Positions 28,829 to 39,537 of a stretch of 64,000 nucleotides of DNA are shown here, one piece after another; the first letter of the stretch is position 1, and every line of letters begins with the position of its first letter. The notes beneath the pieces were generated by a model. The model was not told where the DNA came from. It did no database searches and saw only the letters and a program-made list of their open reading frames with translations. Source of the DNA: Gammaproteobacteria bacterium HGW-Gammaproteobacteria-13 (GTDB taxonomy: Bacteria; Pseudomonadota; Gammaproteobacteria; Pseudomonadales; Pseudomonadaceae). Position numbers and translations under genes: made by a program. The stretch spans positions 1 to 64,000 of the forward strand of contig PGZH01000007.1 in the NCBI GenBank assembly GCA_002840155.1. The letters run 5' to 3'.

Positions 28829-30214
28829 ATGTCGAACCGCAACGCCCGCCCGCTGGCCACGCCACTGCTCACGCTCACCCTGGCGCTGGGCCTGAGCGCC
28901 TGCGCCAACCTGCCTGACCAGCGTCTGGCCGTGGCAGCGCTGAAGCAGGGCGACCACGCCACCGCCGAGCAGCATTTCCGCCAGCTGGCCGAGCTGGGCT
29001 ATGTCGACGCGCAAATCGGCCTGGCCGATCTGCAACTGGCCAGCGGCTCCGCAGAAGGTCTGGAGCAAGCCGAGCAGACCTACCGCAGCGCCCTCGACGG
29101 CTCGCCACGGGCGCAGGCCCGGCTGGGCAAATTGCTCGCCCGCAAACCCGCAGCCAGCCCTGCCGAACGCCGCGAAGCCGCACAGCTACTGGAGCAGGCC
29201 TTCGCTGCAGGGGAACCCGACAGCCTGCTGCCGCTGGTGATGCTGTACCTGCAATTCCCACAGGATTATCCCGACATGAACGTACAACAACGCCTCACTA
29301 CCTGGCGCCAACAAGGCCATACCCAGGCCGATCTGGCGCAGATCCTGCTGTACCGCAGCCAGGGCAACTACGACCAGCACCTGGATGAGATCGAACAGAT
29401 CTGCCAGGGCCTGATCAGCCAAGCCGATGTCTGCTATGTCGAGCTGGCCACCGTGTACCAGAAGCAAGGCAAAACCAAACAGCAGAAAGCCCTGATCCAG
29501 CGCCTGATGGCCGGCTACCACAGCGCGGCGATCCCCGCGCAACGGGTGGATGCCGTGGCCCAGGTGCTGGCCGACGCCGAACTCGGCAAGCCGGACGAAA
29601 GCCAGGCGCAGACCATGCTCGAAGCCATTGCGCCGAACTATCCCGCGGCCTGGGTGAGCCTGGCGCGCCTGCTGTACGACTACCCGGCCCTGGGTGATAT
29701 CGAGCAGATGCTCGCTTACCTCGAACAAGGCCGCGCCGCCGCCCTGCCGCGCGCCGAGCTGCTGCTCGGGCGCCTGTACTACGAAGGCAAGCTGCTGCCG
29801 CAAGACCCGCAGAAAGCCGAAGAGCACCTGCGCAAGGCCGCCCCCAGCGAACCCAGCGCCAACTACTTTCTCGGCCAGATCTACCTGCGCGGCTATCTCG
29901 GCGACATCTACCCGCAACAGGCCCTCGATCACCTGCTCAGCGCCGCGCGCAACGGTCAGATCAATGCCGACTTCGCCCTCGCGCAGATGTATTCGCAGGG
30001 CAAAGGCATCCAGCCAGACCCGGTCAATGCCTATGTCTTCAGCCAGTTGGCCCTGCCGAAGAACACCCCGCAGGCCAGCGAACTGGCGCGCGCCAGCGAA
30101 CAGCAACTGAGCCCAAGCGAGCGCATCAAGGCCGCGCAATTGCTCGCCGATGAGCGCCAACTGCGCGGCACGGCCTGGCAGGATCAACCCACTCTGCAGG
30201 CGCACAATCCATGA
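28829..30214 (+). CDS. algK: Alginate export lipoprotein AlgK
   Basis: This 461-residue outer membrane lipoprotein has a lipobox LGLSAC near residue 23. The rest is alpha-helical TPR/Sel1-like repeats, visible as recurring units such as [20 protein letters not shown] and [14 protein letters not shown]. AlgK scaffolds the periplasmic complex and helps place the AlgE porin. Length is close to that of the P. aeruginosa protein. Its stop codon overlaps the algE start as ATGA. Confidence 0.95.
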   Translation: MSNRNARPLATPLLTLTLALGLSACANLPDQRLAVAALKQGDHATAEQHFRQLAELGYVDAQIGLADLQLASGSAEGLEQAEQTYRSALDGSPRAQARLGKLLARKPAASPAERREAAQLLEQAFAAGEPDSLLPLVMLYLQFPQDYPDMNVQQRLTTWRQQGHTQADLAQILLYRSQGNYDQHLDEIEQICQGLISQADVCYVELATVYQKQGKTKQQKALIQRLMAGYHSAAIPAQRVDAVAQVLADAELGKPDESQAQTMLEAIAPNYPAAWVSLARLLYDYPALGDIEQMLAYLEQGRAAALPRAELLLGRLYYEGKLLPQDPQKAEEHLRKAAPSEPSANYFLGQIYLRGYLGDIYPQQALDHLLSAARNGQINADFALAQMYSQGKGIQPDPVNAYVFSQLALPKNTPQASELARASEQQLSPSERIKAAQLLADERQLRGTAWQDQPTLQAHNP

Positions 30215-31713
30215 AGCGCCGTGCATTGCTGCAACTCAACCCGATCAGCCTCGGCCTTGGTCTGTCCATGCTCTGCAGCAGCCAGGCCTGGGCCGTGCAG
30301 ATGGACGCCATGCATTTTGGCGCCGACATCAAGATCACCGCGCAATCGGAAGAAGACCGCGACCTCGGCACCCGCGGCGGCGGCGACGCTAACGGCATCG
30401 CCCTCGACCTGCGTCCCTGGCTACGTGCCCAACGGGGTGACTGGAGTGCCTTCGCCATGGGCCAGGCGGTAATGGCCAGCGACATCATCCAGACCGATAC
30501 CCTGGAGTCGTCCGCAGACCAGCCGGAATCCGGCCAGACCGATGGCCGCACACGCAAGAAGAACTACCTGGCACTGCGCGAATTCTGGGTCGACTACGCC
30601 GGCCTCACCGACTACCCCGGCGAACACCTGCGCCTGGGTCGCCAACGCCTGCACAACGACGACGGGCAATGGCGCGACAGCAATATCGAAGCACTGAACT
30701 GGCGCTTCGACACCACCCTGCTGCGGGCCAGCCTGGGCGCCGCCCAGCGCTTCAGCGAGTACCGCACTGACCTCGAAGAACTGGCTCCGGAAGACGAGGA
30801 TCGGCTGCACCTGTTCGGCGATATTGCCGCTCAGTGGCAGCCAGGGCACTGGCTCGGTTTTCGCGCGCATCACTCACGCGACGACGGCGCGCTGGCCGAC
30901 CCCAATCAGCCCATCGATGCCCTGGACAAACGCGCCAACGGCAACCTCACCTGGCTGGGCCTGCACGCGCACAGCGATGCGTACAACTTTCGCAACCAGA
31001 AGCGCTTCAACTACTGGGCCAGCCTCACCTCGCTGACGGGCGAACGCAACAGCCTCAACAGCAGCCTGGATGACAGCGTTGCCGGCGGCCAGAGCAGCAC
31101 CCATCTGAATGCCTGGGCCACTGACCTGGGGCTGCGTCTGCGCCTTGATCGCAATTGGCAGATTGGTGCGGCCTACGCCCGTGGCAGTGGCGGCGGCGAT
31201 GCTGACGGCAGTGGTAACGACAACTACCGGCAGACCGGCCTGCACAGCAACCGCTCCACCTTTACCGGCACCCGCAGCAGTGTGCAGCGCTTCGGCGAGG
31301 CCTTCCGCGGCGAGCTGAGCAACCTGCAGGCCGCCACCCTGTTCGGCTCCTGGCAGCTGGCCGACGACTACGACGCCAGCCTGGTCTACCACCACTTCTG
31401 GCGCGTCGATGCGCACCAGCAGATCGGCCGCAGCGGTATCAACGCGCGTTTCGATGACCCACTCGCCGATATCACCCCTGCCCCGCAGGTAGCCCTGGTG
31501 GACGGTGAGAAGGCACTTGGCCAGGAGCTTGATCTGGTCGTCACCAAATACTTCAAACAAGGCCTGTTGCCTGCGGCGATGAGCGAAGCCATCGACGAGC
31601 CGGCAGCCCTGGTGCGTTTCCGTGGTGGCGTATTCAAGCCTGGCGATGCCTACGGCAGCGACACCGACTCGCTCATGCATCGGGCCTTTATCGATGTTAT
31701 CTGGAAATTCTAA
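30211..31713 (+). CDS. algE: Alginate export porin AlgE
   Basis: This is a 500-residue outer membrane beta-barrel (18 strands in P. aeruginosa) through which alginate leaves the cell. It has a signal peptide ending SQAWA (near 29), alternating strand patterns such as [20 protein letters not shown] and [16 protein letters not shown], and a C-terminal aromatic residue (VIWKF) as expected for barrel insertion. It overlaps algK by 4 nt, implying coupled translation. The acidic loop [14 protein letters not shown] stretch around 320-330 is species-specific. Confidence 0.95.
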   Translation: MKRRALLQLNPISLGLGLSMLCSSQAWAVQMDAMHFGADIKITAQSEEDRDLGTRGGGDANGIALDLRPWLRAQRGDWSAFAMGQAVMASDIIQTDTLESSADQPESGQTDGRTRKKNYLALREFWVDYAGLTDYPGEHLRLGRQRLHNDDGQWRDSNIEALNWRFDTTLLRASLGAAQRFSEYRTDLEELAPEDEDRLHLFGDIAAQWQPGHWLGFRAHHSRDDGALADPNQPIDALDKRANGNLTWLGLHAHSDAYNFRNQKRFNYWASLTSLTGERNSLNSSLDDSVAGGQSSTHLNAWATDLGLRLRLDRNWQIGAAYARGSGGGDADGSGNDNYRQTGLHSNRSTFTGTRSSVQRFGEAFRGELSNLQAATLFGSWQLADDYDASLVYHHFWRVDAHQQIGRSGINARFDDPLADITPAPQVALVDGEKALGQELDLVVTKYFKQGLLPAAMSEAIDEPAALVRFRGGVFKPGDAYGSDTDSLMHRAFIDVIWKF

Positions 31714-31725
31714 GGACCCCGCGCC

Positions 31726-33315
31726 ATGACGCCACGCCCTAGCAAACTCAAACGCGCCATCGGCATTGCCCTGCTGTGCAGCGGCCTGCTGCTCGGCGCG
31801 CTGCAACCGGCCGCGCCCTGGATAGCCACGGCAGCAGCCGGCGAAGCGCAGAAACAAGTCAAACCGACGCAGAACTACACGGTAACCAGCGCACCCATCG
31901 CCGAGCTGCACCTGGACCCGCCGCAACTGCCCGACCTCAGCGGCTATACCACCGCTGCCGTCGAAGCCAAGATCAAGCGCACACCAGACGGCAAGGTGGT
32001 GGTGCGGCGCATGCTGCAGCAGGATGCGCTGAAGGACTTTATCGGCGGCAACGAGCGTATACGCGAGTGGGTCACGCGGCAGAACGGCATGCCCCATGCG
32101 ATCTTTATCGAAGGCGGCTACGTGACGCCCAAGGATCTGGCGCGCAGCCTTCCAGACAGCCAGTTCAGCGAAGTTGAACCGGGCGTCTACCTGGCGCGCC
32201 TGCCCATCGTGGTGGCCCAGGGTGCCACCCTGCATGTCGACAAAAGCACCCAGGAACTGCGCCTGTCCCAGGAGCGCGGCAGCTTTGTGGTCAATGACGG
32301 CCAGCTGTTTTTCACTCACACCCGCCTCACCGCCTGGCGTGAAGCGGACAACGCCCCGGCGAGCTTTCGCAGCGCCGATGAGTTCCGCCCCTTTCTGGTG
32401 TCCTGGGGCGGCAGCGAGCTGTATATCGCCTCCAGCGTATTCACCAGCCTGGGTTACAACACCAGCAAGTCCTACGGCGTCAGCATCACCCAGTACACCC
32501 CGGGCATGCAGGCCCGCCTGAAACGCCCGGAGCCCACTGGCTGGTTGATCGATTCGGAATTCGTCGACCACTGGTACGGCTTCTACTGCTATGAAGCCGA
32601 AAACGTGGTGATCAAGGGCAACACCTACCGCGACAACATCGTCTACGGCATCGACCCGCACGACCGTTCCCACGGTCTGATCATCGCCGAGAACACCGTG
32701 CACGGCACCCAGAAGAAGCACGGCATCATCATCTCCCGCGAGGTCGACAACAGCTGGATCTTCAATAACAAGAGCTACGACAACAAGCTCTCCGGCATCG
32801 TGATCGACCGTAACAGCGTGAACAACCTGGTGGCCTACAACCAGGTGTACGGCAACCATGCGGACGGCATCACCCTCTATGAAAGTTCGGACAACCTGCT
32901 GTGGGGCAACCAGGTCCTGAACAATGCCCGCCACGGCATTCGCCTGCGCAACAGCCTGAATATCCGCCTGTACGAGAACGTCGCCGCCGCCAACGGCCTG
33001 AGCGGGGTGTACGGGCATATCAAGGATCTCTCCGACACCGACCGCAATATCCAACTCGACCCCTTCGACACCGAGGTCTCGATGATCGTGGTCGGCGGCA
33101 CCCTCGCGGCCAACGGTTCCGGCCCGCTGTCCATCGACTCGCCGTTATCGGTTGAGCTGTACCGCGTGGAAATGCTCGCGCCGAGCAAAAGCACCGGTAT
33201 CAGCTTCAGCGGCATCCTCGGTGACAAGCAGGAAGAAATCCTCGATCTGATGGTGCGCCGCCAACTGGCCGTGCTGATCGACCCCGTGGAAAGCCAGGCC
33301 GAACTCCAGGATTGA
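31726..33315 (+). CDS. algG: Mannuronan C5-epimerase AlgG
   Basis: This 529-residue periplasmic enzyme converts mannuronate to guluronate residues in the polymer. It has an N-terminal signal (ALLCSGLLLGALQPAAP) and a right-handed parallel beta-helix with CASH-type repeats. The catalytic DPHDRSHGLIIAEN motif is at about 310-325, with NTVHGTQKKHGIIISREV after it. It is 12 nt after algE. In P. aeruginosa an internal promoter exists near algG; nothing obvious is seen in this short gap. Confidence 0.96.
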   Translation: MTPRPSKLKRAIGIALLCSGLLLGALQPAAPWIATAAAGEAQKQVKPTQNYTVTSAPIAELHLDPPQLPDLSGYTTAAVEAKIKRTPDGKVVVRRMLQQDALKDFIGGNERIREWVTRQNGMPHAIFIEGGYVTPKDLARSLPDSQFSEVEPGVYLARLPIVVAQGATLHVDKSTQELRLSQERGSFVVNDGQLFFTHTRLTAWREADNAPASFRSADEFRPFLVSWGGSELYIASSVFTSLGYNTSKSYGVSITQYTPGMQARLKRPEPTGWLIDSEFVDHWYGFYCYEAENVVIKGNTYRDNIVYGIDPHDRSHGLIIAENTVHGTQKKHGIIISREVDNSWIFNNKSYDNKLSGIVIDRNSVNNLVAYNQVYGNHADGITLYESSDNLLWGNQVLNNARHGIRLRNSLNIRLYENVAAANGLSGVYGHIKDLSDTDRNIQLDPFDTEVSMIVVGGTLAANGSGPLSIDSPLSVELYRVEMLAPSKSTGISFSGILGDKQEEILDLMVRRQLAVLIDPVESQAELQD

Positions 33316-33326
33316 GGAACGACAAC

Positions 33327-34751
33327 GTGAACACACAGCCTTTCAAATTCCGCCAACTGGCCCTCGCCTGCACCCTGCTGGGTGCCGCCGCTGGCGCGCA
33401 GGCCGAACCGCACTATCAGGTGCAGCGGGTCGGCCCGCTGTGCCCCGCAGCCCAGGACCCCAGCCAGTACAACAGCAAGTACCTGAGTTTTTTCACCGCC
33501 CTGGTGCAGGGCGAAGGTGACTGGTTGTTTCGCAGCCGTTACGACCTGCGCACCGACTTTGGCACCACGCCTGCCGGCTACCGAGAGTTCAAGCGACTGC
33601 GCGATGCGCTCAAGCGCAAAGGCGTGGAATTGCTGATCGTCTATCAACCGACTCGCGGCCTGGTAAACCGCGAAAAGCTCAGCGCCGAGGAAAAGGCCAA
33701 GTTCAATTTCGAGCTGGCCAAGCAAAATTACCTCAAGGCCATCGAAGGCTTCCGTCAGGCCGGAATCTGGACCACCGACCTGTCGCCGCTGTTTGACGAA
33801 CAGGGCGTGGACACCGACTACTACTTCAAGGCCGACCACCACTGGACGCCCGCCGGAGCCGAGCGCACCGCCAAACTGGTGGCCGAGACGCTCAAGGAAA
33901 TCCCGGGGTTCGACGAGATCCCCCAGCAGCAGTTTGCAAGCAGCATCACCGGCCTGTTACCCAAGGCCGGCACCCTGCACAAGACCGCCGCCCACTTCTG
34001 CGGCACCAGCTACGCCACCGAGTACGTGCCGCGTTTCGAGACCACCATGCAGGGTGAGGCCGACAGCGACAGCCTGTTCGGCGACGAAGCCGACCCGCAG
34101 ATTGCCCTGGTCGGCACCAGTAACAGCGGCCCGGCTTACAACTTCGCCGGTTTTCTGCAGCAACACAGCGGCGCCGAAGTGCTTAACCGCTCGGTCAGTG
34201 GCGGCGGCTTCGACAGCGCCCTGCTGCAGTACATGACCAGCCAGGAATTTCACGACAACCCGCCGCAGATTCTGCTCTGGGAGTTCGCCACCCATTACGA
34301 CCTGGCGCAGCAAAGTTTCTACCGCCAGGCCGTGCCACTGGTGGACAACGGCTGTGCGGGCCGCAAGGCGGTGATGAAGAATAAGGTCACCCTCAAGCCC
34401 GGCGCCAACCAGGTGCTGGTCAACGGCGAAAACAGCCAACTGCAGGATCTGCGCGGCGGCGATTACCAGATCGACCTGACCTTCAGCGACCCCGGCGTGC
34501 ATCAGGCCCAGGCCACTCTCTGGTATCTCACCGGGCGGCGCGAAAACTTCAAGCTGGAACAGAGCGAACGCGCCCCTACCGACGGTCGCTACGTCTTCGA
34601 ACTGCGCAACGACGCCGACTGGTCCGACCTCAACCTGCTCGCCCTGGACATCCACAGCCCGGAAAACATGCCGGCCAATCTCAGTGTCGAGGCCACGTTG
34701 TGCAAGCGCCCCAGCGCTGGCGACAACGACCTCACGGCGCATGCCCAGTGA
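33327..34751 (+). CDS. algX: Alginate O-acetyltransferase AlgX
   Basis: This 474-residue periplasmic protein with an SGNH hydrolase-like domain and a C-terminal carbohydrate-binding module transfers acetyl groups to mannuronate. It has a signal peptide ending AGAQAE, the Asp/His pair in [14 protein letters not shown], and the nucleophilic Ser in [14 protein letters not shown]. The GTG start at 33327 has GAGGA upstream and yields exactly the P. aeruginosa length. Its end overlaps a possible GTG start of algL. Confidence 0.95.
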   Translation: MNTQPFKFRQLALACTLLGAAAGAQAEPHYQVQRVGPLCPAAQDPSQYNSKYLSFFTALVQGEGDWLFRSRYDLRTDFGTTPAGYREFKRLRDALKRKGVELLIVYQPTRGLVNREKLSAEEKAKFNFELAKQNYLKAIEGFRQAGIWTTDLSPLFDEQGVDTDYYFKADHHWTPAGAERTAKLVAETLKEIPGFDEIPQQQFASSITGLLPKAGTLHKTAAHFCGTSYATEYVPRFETTMQGEADSDSLFGDEADPQIALVGTSNSGPAYNFAGFLQQHSGAEVLNRSVSGGGFDSALLQYMTSQEFHDNPPQILLWEFATHYDLAQQSFYRQAVPLVDNGCAGRKAVMKNKVTLKPGANQVLVNGENSQLQDLRGGDYQIDLTFSDPGVHQAQATLWYLTGRRENFKLEQSERAPTDGRYVFELRNDADWSDLNLLALDIHSPENMPANLSVEATLCKRPSAGDNDLTAHAQ

Positions 34752-34759
34752 AGACCATC

Positions 34760-35878
34760 ATGAAAAGCCCAGGCTTAATGCCACGCCACAGTTGGATCCT
34801 CGCGCCCTGCCTACTCGGTGCGGCCCTGTGCAGCCAAACGCTGCTGGCCGCCAGCTTGGTGCCGCCGCCGGGCTATTACGCGCCCGTGGCGGTTACCGCG
34901 AAAAAGGCCAAAGCCTGCCCGGCAACGCCGCCGCCCTACACCGACAAGCTGGTGTTTCGCAGTAAATACGAAGGCTCCGGCAAGGCCCGCGCCACCCTCA
35001 ATGTCGATTCGGAAAAGGCCTTTCGCAGCAAAACCGCCGCCATCACCGAGATGGAACGCGGGGTCAGCAAACAGGTCATGCAGTACCTGCGCGATGGTCA
35101 ACCGGCGCAGCTCGAATGCGCGCTGCAGTGGCTGAACGACTGGGCAGAAGCCGACGCCCTGCTCAGCGGCGAGTACAACCACACCGGCAAATCGGTACGC
35201 AAATGGGCACTGGGCAGTCTGGCCTCAGCCTACCTGCGCCTGAAGTTTTCGGAATCACAACCGCTGGCGGCCTATGCGCAACACACCCAGCGCATCGAAG
35301 CCTGGTTCAGCACGCTGGCCGAGCACACCGTGCAGGACTGGAGCGACCTGCCGCTGAAGAAAATCAACAACCACAGCTACTGGTCCGCCTGGTCGGTCAT
35401 GGCCACGGCCATCGCCACCGATCGCCGCGACCTGTTCGACTGGGCCGTGGCGCAGTTTCGCGTCGGAGCCAACCAGGTCGACGCCGACGGCTACCTGCCC
35501 AATGAGCTGAAGCGCAGCCAGCGTGCCCTGGCCTACCACAACTACAGCCTGCCGCCGCTGGTGATGATCGCCGCCTTCGCCCAGGCCAATGGCGTCGATC
35601 TACGTGCGGAGAACCACGGCGCACTGCAGCGCCTGGCCGAACGGGTACTGAACGGGGTGGATGACCCGGACGCATTCGCCAGCAAGACCGGCGAGAAACA
35701 GGACCTGGATGACCTGAAAAAACCCAACAAGTACGCCTGGCTCGCGCCCTATTGCGTGCTCTACGCCTGCTCGGCAGACGCCCAGGCGCTGCAGCAGACG
35801 ATGGGCCCGTTCAAGACCTTCCGCCTCGGCGGCAACGTCAGCCAGGTATTCGAGCCCAAGCACGCCAAGGGCAGTTGA
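34760..35878 (+). CDS. algL: Alginate lyase AlgL
   Basis: This 372-residue periplasmic PL5 lyase depolymerises stray alginate by beta-elimination. After a signal peptide ([14 protein letters not shown]) come ADxVPPPGYY-like [18 protein letters not shown]-like [16 protein letters not shown], and the catalytic segment [14 protein letters not shown] with its Asn and His, then [21 protein letters not shown] at 34748 overlapping the algX stop is an alternative start four codons earlier. Confidence 0.95.
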   Translation: MKSPGLMPRHSWILAPCLLGAALCSQTLLAASLVPPPGYYAPVAVTAKKAKACPATPPPYTDKLVFRSKYEGSGKARATLNVDSEKAFRSKTAAITEMERGVSKQVMQYLRDGQPAQLECALQWLNDWAEADALLSGEYNHTGKSVRKWALGSLASAYLRLKFSESQPLAAYAQHTQRIEAWFSTLAEHTVQDWSDLPLKKINNHSYWSAWSVMATAIATDRRDLFDWAVAQFRVGANQVDADGYLPNELKRSQRALAYHNYSLPPLVMIAAFAQANGVDLRAENHGALQRLAERVLNGVDDPDAFASKTGEKQDLDDLKKPNKYAWLAPYCVLYACSADAQALQQTMGPFKTFRLGGNVSQVFEPKHAKGS

Positions 35879-35887
35879 TTCGCGCAC

Positions 35888-35943
35888 TGGGCTGAGCGTT
35901 TAGCCCAGGCGCTGCTACGTCTGTAAACCCGTCCAGTGACGGG
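35888..35943 (+). other. Two hairpins in the algL-algI gap
   Basis: TGGGCT/AGCCCA (35888-35893, 35902-35907) and CCCGTC-CAGT-GACGGG (35928-35943) lie in the 145-nt gap before algI. In P. aeruginosa an internal promoter precedes algI, and this is the equivalent place. No clear promoter sequence is visible, and the second hairpin is not followed by a T run. Confidence 0.4.
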
Positions 35944-36023
35944 GTGAAACAAGCCTCTCGCTCGCGGGGGGAAAGGGGGGCTTGCGAGCCCCGGAAGAGT
36001 TGCTACTCAACGGAGATCTACGG

Positions 36024-37511
36024 ATGGTGTTTTCATCCAACGTATTCCTGTTCCTGTTTCTGCCGATTTTTCTCGGCCTGTATTACCTGAGCAGTAATCG
36101 CTATCGCAACCTGCTGATCCTGATCGGCAGCTACGCCTTCTATGCCTGGTGGCGGGTGGATTTCCTCCTGCTGTTCGTCGCCGTCACCCTGTGGAATTAC
36201 ATCTTCGGCCTGCGCATCCATGCCGCTGGAGTCCGTAGCAGGGTGGCGCAGCGCTGGGTGCTGTGGGGGATAGTCGGCAACCTGGCGACCCTGGGCTACT
36301 TCAAGTACGCCAACTTCGGGGTGGCGAACATCAACAAGGTGATGGAAGCGGCCGGCCTGGAGCCGTTCCTGCTGACCCATGTGATCCTGCCGATCGGTAT
36401 TTCCTTCTATATCTTCCAGTCGCTCAGCTACCTGATCGACGTGTACCGCGGCGACACCAAGCCCACAGAAAATCTGGTTAATTTTGCCGCCTTTATCGCC
36501 CTGTTCCCGCAGCTGATTGCCGGGCCCGTGCTGCGCTACAAGGACCTGGCCGACCAGTTCACCGAGCGCAGCCACAGCCTCGACAAGTTCAGCGAAGGCG
36601 CCACGCGCTTTATGCAGGGCTTCGTCAAAAAGGTGTTTATCGCCGACAGCCTGGCACCGCTGGTTGACCATATCTTCGCCCTGCAGAACCCCAGCACCGG
36701 GGACGCCTGGCTGGGCATGCTGGCCTACACCGCGCAGCTGTATTTCGACTTCTCCGGCTACAGCGACATGGCCATTGGCCTGGGTCTGATGATGGGCTTC
36801 CGCTTTATGGAAAACTTCAACCAGCCCTATATCAGCCAGTCGATCACCGAGTTCTGGCGGCGCTGGCATATCAGCCTCTCCACCTGGCTGCGCGACTACC
36901 TCTACGTGCCGCTGGGCGGTAATCGCGGCGGCACCTTCAACACCTACCGCAACCTGTTTCTGACCATGCTACTGGGCGGCTTCTGGCACGGCGCCAACTG
37001 GACGTTCCTGCTCTGGGGCGCGTGGCATGGCATGTGGTTGGCCATCGAGCGAGCGCTGGGGGTGAACGCCGCACCCACGCTGATCAACCCGCTGAAATGG
37101 CTGTTCACCTTCCTCCTGGTGATGCTCGGCTGGGTGATCTTCCGCGCCGAAAACCTCGACGTGGCCTGGCGCATGTACAGCGCCCTGTTCAGCCCGGCGA
37201 TGCTCAGCAGCCAGGGTTGGGCCCTGAGTGAACTGAACCGCGCCAGCATCAGCGACCTGCAGATTGCCACCCTGCTGCTGGCCTACGCAGTGATGGCGTT
37301 CTGCGGCCTGCGCCAGTTCTACCGGCAGCGCGCGGCAAGCGCTGGCAACGGGCTGCCGTCCAACAGCGGCGCCCTGCTGCTGGCACCAGCCAGCGCGAGT
37401 ATCGCCCTGGCCCGTTACCTGATGCGCGGCGCCTTGCTGCTGTTGTTCTGCGCCTCGCTGCTCAAGCTCTCGGCGCAAAGCTACTCGCCATTTCTGTACT
37501 TCCAGTTTTGA
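36024..37511 (+). CDS. algI: Membrane-bound O-acyltransferase AlgI
   Basis: This 495-residue MBOAT protein of the inner membrane carries acetyl groups across for alginate acetylation. It starts MVFSSNVFLFLFLPIFLGLY and has the MBOAT signature with its invariant His in GGFWHGANWTFLLWGAWHG (near 325). Several further membrane helices follow. GGAG precedes the ATG; an upstream frame extension is not conserved. It works with AlgJ, AlgF and AlgX. Confidence 0.96.
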   Translation: MVFSSNVFLFLFLPIFLGLYYLSSNRYRNLLILIGSYAFYAWWRVDFLLLFVAVTLWNYIFGLRIHAAGVRSRVAQRWVLWGIVGNLATLGYFKYANFGVANINKVMEAAGLEPFLLTHVILPIGISFYIFQSLSYLIDVYRGDTKPTENLVNFAAFIALFPQLIAGPVLRYKDLADQFTERSHSLDKFSEGATRFMQGFVKKVFIADSLAPLVDHIFALQNPSTGDAWLGMLAYTAQLYFDFSGYSDMAIGLGLMMGFRFMENFNQPYISQSITEFWRRWHISLSTWLRDYLYVPLGGNRGGTFNTYRNLFLTMLLGGFWHGANWTFLLWGAWHGMWLAIERALGVNAAPTLINPLKWLFTFLLVMLGWVIFRAENLDVAWRMYSALFSPAMLSSQGWALSELNRASISDLQIATLLLAYAVMAFCGLRQFYRQRAASAGNGLPSNSGALLLAPASASIALARYLMRGALLLLFCASLLKLSAQSYSPFLYFQF

Positions 37512-37522
37512 GGAGGCCGACC

Positions 37523-38665
37523 ATGACGCGCCCGTTACGCACACTCTATGTCGCGCTGTTTATCGGCGTGCTGGGCCTGTTGTTTGTCTGGTCCATGCGC
37601 GGGGTGCTGAGTTATCAGCTGCCCAAGCAATTCAGCATCATCGACGGTGGCCTGGCGAAGACCTTCGAAAACCATTACGACGAGCACTTCCCGATCAAGA
37701 CCCTCGGCACCAGCCTGTGGGCCGGCCTGGACTACCTGCTGTTTAACGAAGGCCGCCCAGGCGTGCAGATTGGCGAGCAGGGCTGGCTGTACTCGAGCGA
37801 AGAGTTCAAAGCGGAAGTCGACGGCGCGCAGCAGGTGCGCGAGAACCTGGCGCTGATCAAGGGTGTACGCGATGAGCTGGCGCAGCACGACGTGATGCTG
37901 TTGCTGGCCATCGTGCCGAGCAAGTCGCGGCTGTACCCGGAGTTTGTCGGTGACAACCCTGTCAGCAGCTTGCGCCAAGGGCTTTACCAACGCTTCCTCA
38001 ACGAGGTGCGCGCCGCCGATATTGCCGCGCCGGACCTGCTCAGCACCTTGCAGGCCGGTAAAGCCAGCGGCGCCATGTTCCTGCGTACCGACACCCACTG
38101 GACGCCCGAGGGCGCAGACCTGGTGGCCCAACAACTGAGCCGCACGCTCAAACGCGCCATCAGCCTGGCGGGCGAGCCGCAGGTATTTGTCACCCAAGCC
38201 GGCCCGGCGAAACCCTACAACGGCGATCTCACCCGCTTTCTGCCGCTGGAGCCGCTGTTCGGCCACCTGCTGCCACCACCCGACCAGCTGCGCCGCAACA
38301 CAACCCAGGCCGCCGAGCAGGCGGCGGGGGCCGATGCATTGTTCAGTGACAGCGAGATGCCGGTGGCCCTGGTTGGCACCAGTTACAGCGCCAACCCCGC
38401 CTGGAATTTCGCCGGGGCGCTGCGCCAGCACCTGCAACGCGACCTCAGCAACCATGCCGAAGACGGCCAGGGCCCGCTGGTGCCGATGCTCAAGTACCTG
38501 CAAAGCGATGAACTGCAGGACGCCCCGCCGCAGCTGGTGATCTGGGAGTTTCCCGAGCGTTATCTGCCCATGAGCAACGACCTCAGCGCCTTCGACGCGC
38601 AGTGGCTAAGCGCCCTCAAACAACCCAGCGGCAACCGCCGCCTAGCCGCCAGCGACAGGCATTAA
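37523..38665 (+). CDS. algJ: Alginate O-acetylation protein AlgJ
   Basis: This 380-residue protein has one N-terminal membrane helix (YVALFIGVLGLLFVW) and a periplasmic SGNH-like domain related to AlgX. The catalytic Asp-His pair is in FLRTDTHWTPEGA and the Ser in VGTSYSANPAWNFAG. It has acetylesterase activity in relatives and hands acetyl groups toward AlgX. GAGGAGG lies just ahead of the ATG, and the gene is 11 nt after algI. Confidence 0.94.
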   Translation: MTRPLRTLYVALFIGVLGLLFVWSMRGVLSYQLPKQFSIIDGGLAKTFENHYDEHFPIKTLGTSLWAGLDYLLFNEGRPGVQIGEQGWLYSSEEFKAEVDGAQQVRENLALIKGVRDELAQHDVMLLLAIVPSKSRLYPEFVGDNPVSSLRQGLYQRFLNEVRAADIAAPDLLSTLQAGKASGAMFLRTDTHWTPEGADLVAQQLSRTLKRAISLAGEPQVFVTQAGPAKPYNGDLTRFLPLEPLFGHLLPPPDQLRRNTTQAAEQAAGADALFSDSEMPVALVGTSYSANPAWNFAGALRQHLQRDLSNHAEDGQGPLVPMLKYLQSDELQDAPPQLVIWEFPERYLPMSNDLSAFDAQWLSALKQPSGNRRLAASDRH

Positions 38666-38726
38666 AGCCTGGCGCCGCAACCACGGTACTGCGTACCGCT
38701 TTGTTAACCCACAGGGAGTTCTACCC

Positions 38727-39371
38727 ATGCACAGACCCACCTCAACCTTCGGAATGTTCTATGCCTGCGCGCTGGCCCTGAGCCTCACCAGCCTAACTGC
38801 CAGCGCTGGCGAAGGCGGCCTGTATGCGCCCAACGCGCCCAAGGGCTCGACCTTTATTCGCGGCTACAACGCCAGCAACAGCGAGCAGAACTTCAGCGTC
38901 GGCAACACCGAGCTGAACGACATCGCACCGCTGGCCTCCAGCGACTTCAGCTTTCTCCCGGCCGGCAGCTACAGCGCCCAGGTCGGCAGCAACAGCCTGC
39001 CGGTGAAGCTTGAAGCCGAGCATTTCTACACCCTGGTCAGCCAGGTCGGTGAACCGCCCAAGCTGGTGGCCGAGGCGCCCTTCAATAACAAGCGCAAGGC
39101 GCTGCTGCGAGTGCAGAACCTCTCGGACAGCACCCTCAGCCTGAAAACCGCCGACGGCAAACCAGTGGTCGACGCCGTAGCGCCGGACGCCAACGGCCAG
39201 CGCGAAGTGAATCCGGTCAAGGTCAGCCTGGCGCTGTTCGACGGCGAGCGCAAAGTCAGCGACCTCAAACCCGTCACCCTGGCCCGCGGCGAAGTGGTGT
39301 GCCTGTACATCACCGGCAGCGGCAAGGCGCTCTCGCCCGTATGGGTCAAACGCCCGGCGCAAACGGAATAA
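38727..39371 (+). CDS. algF: Alginate acetylation protein AlgF
   Basis: This 214-residue periplasmic protein is required for alginate O-acetylation, probably as an adaptor. It has a signal peptide (SLTSLTASA) and two small beta-rich domains, with GGLYAPNAPKGSTFIRGYNA at the N-terminus of the mature form. Length agrees with P. aeruginosa AlgF. A ribosome site AGGGAG precedes the ATG. A compact hairpin with a TTTT tail follows its stop, so it may be the last gene of a shorter alginate transcript. Confidence 0.93.
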   Translation: MHRPTSTFGMFYACALALSLTSLTASAGEGGLYAPNAPKGSTFIRGYNASNSEQNFSVGNTELNDIAPLASSDFSFLPAGSYSAQVGSNSLPVKLEAEHFYTLVSQVGEPPKLVAEAPFNNKRKALLRVQNLSDSTLSLKTADGKPVVDAVAPDANGQREVNPVKVSLALFDGERKVSDLKPVTLARGEVVCLYITGSGKALSPVWVKRPAQTE

Positions 39372-39417
39372 CCCCTGACAAGTACAAGTGCTGGCAATGA
39401 CCGGCACGGCAAAGCAG

Positions 39418-39439
39418 CGCCTGCAGTGGCAGGCGTTTT
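39418..39439 (+). terminator. Terminator-like hairpin between algF and algA
   Basis: CGCCTGC-AGTG-GCAGGCG (39418-39435), a 7-bp GC stem with a 4-nt loop, is followed directly by TTTT. It sits 47 nt after algF and 99 nt before algA. It could end or attenuate the alginate transcript before algA. Confidence 0.55.
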
Positions 39440-39537
39440 GGAGTGATCCCCCAGCGCCGTTCACCAGCCTGGGTAACAGGGCACGGCCTGCAGGCCGTAA
39501 ACCCAACCCGACCAAAAGTGCTTTAGGAGTACATGCA

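Noticed and set aside
30874..33054. A 726-codon open frame on the minus strand opposite algE and algG
   Set aside because: The plus strand encodes well-recognised AlgE and AlgG. The antisense translation is low-complexity and shows no family motif, a usual by-product of high GC at third positions.
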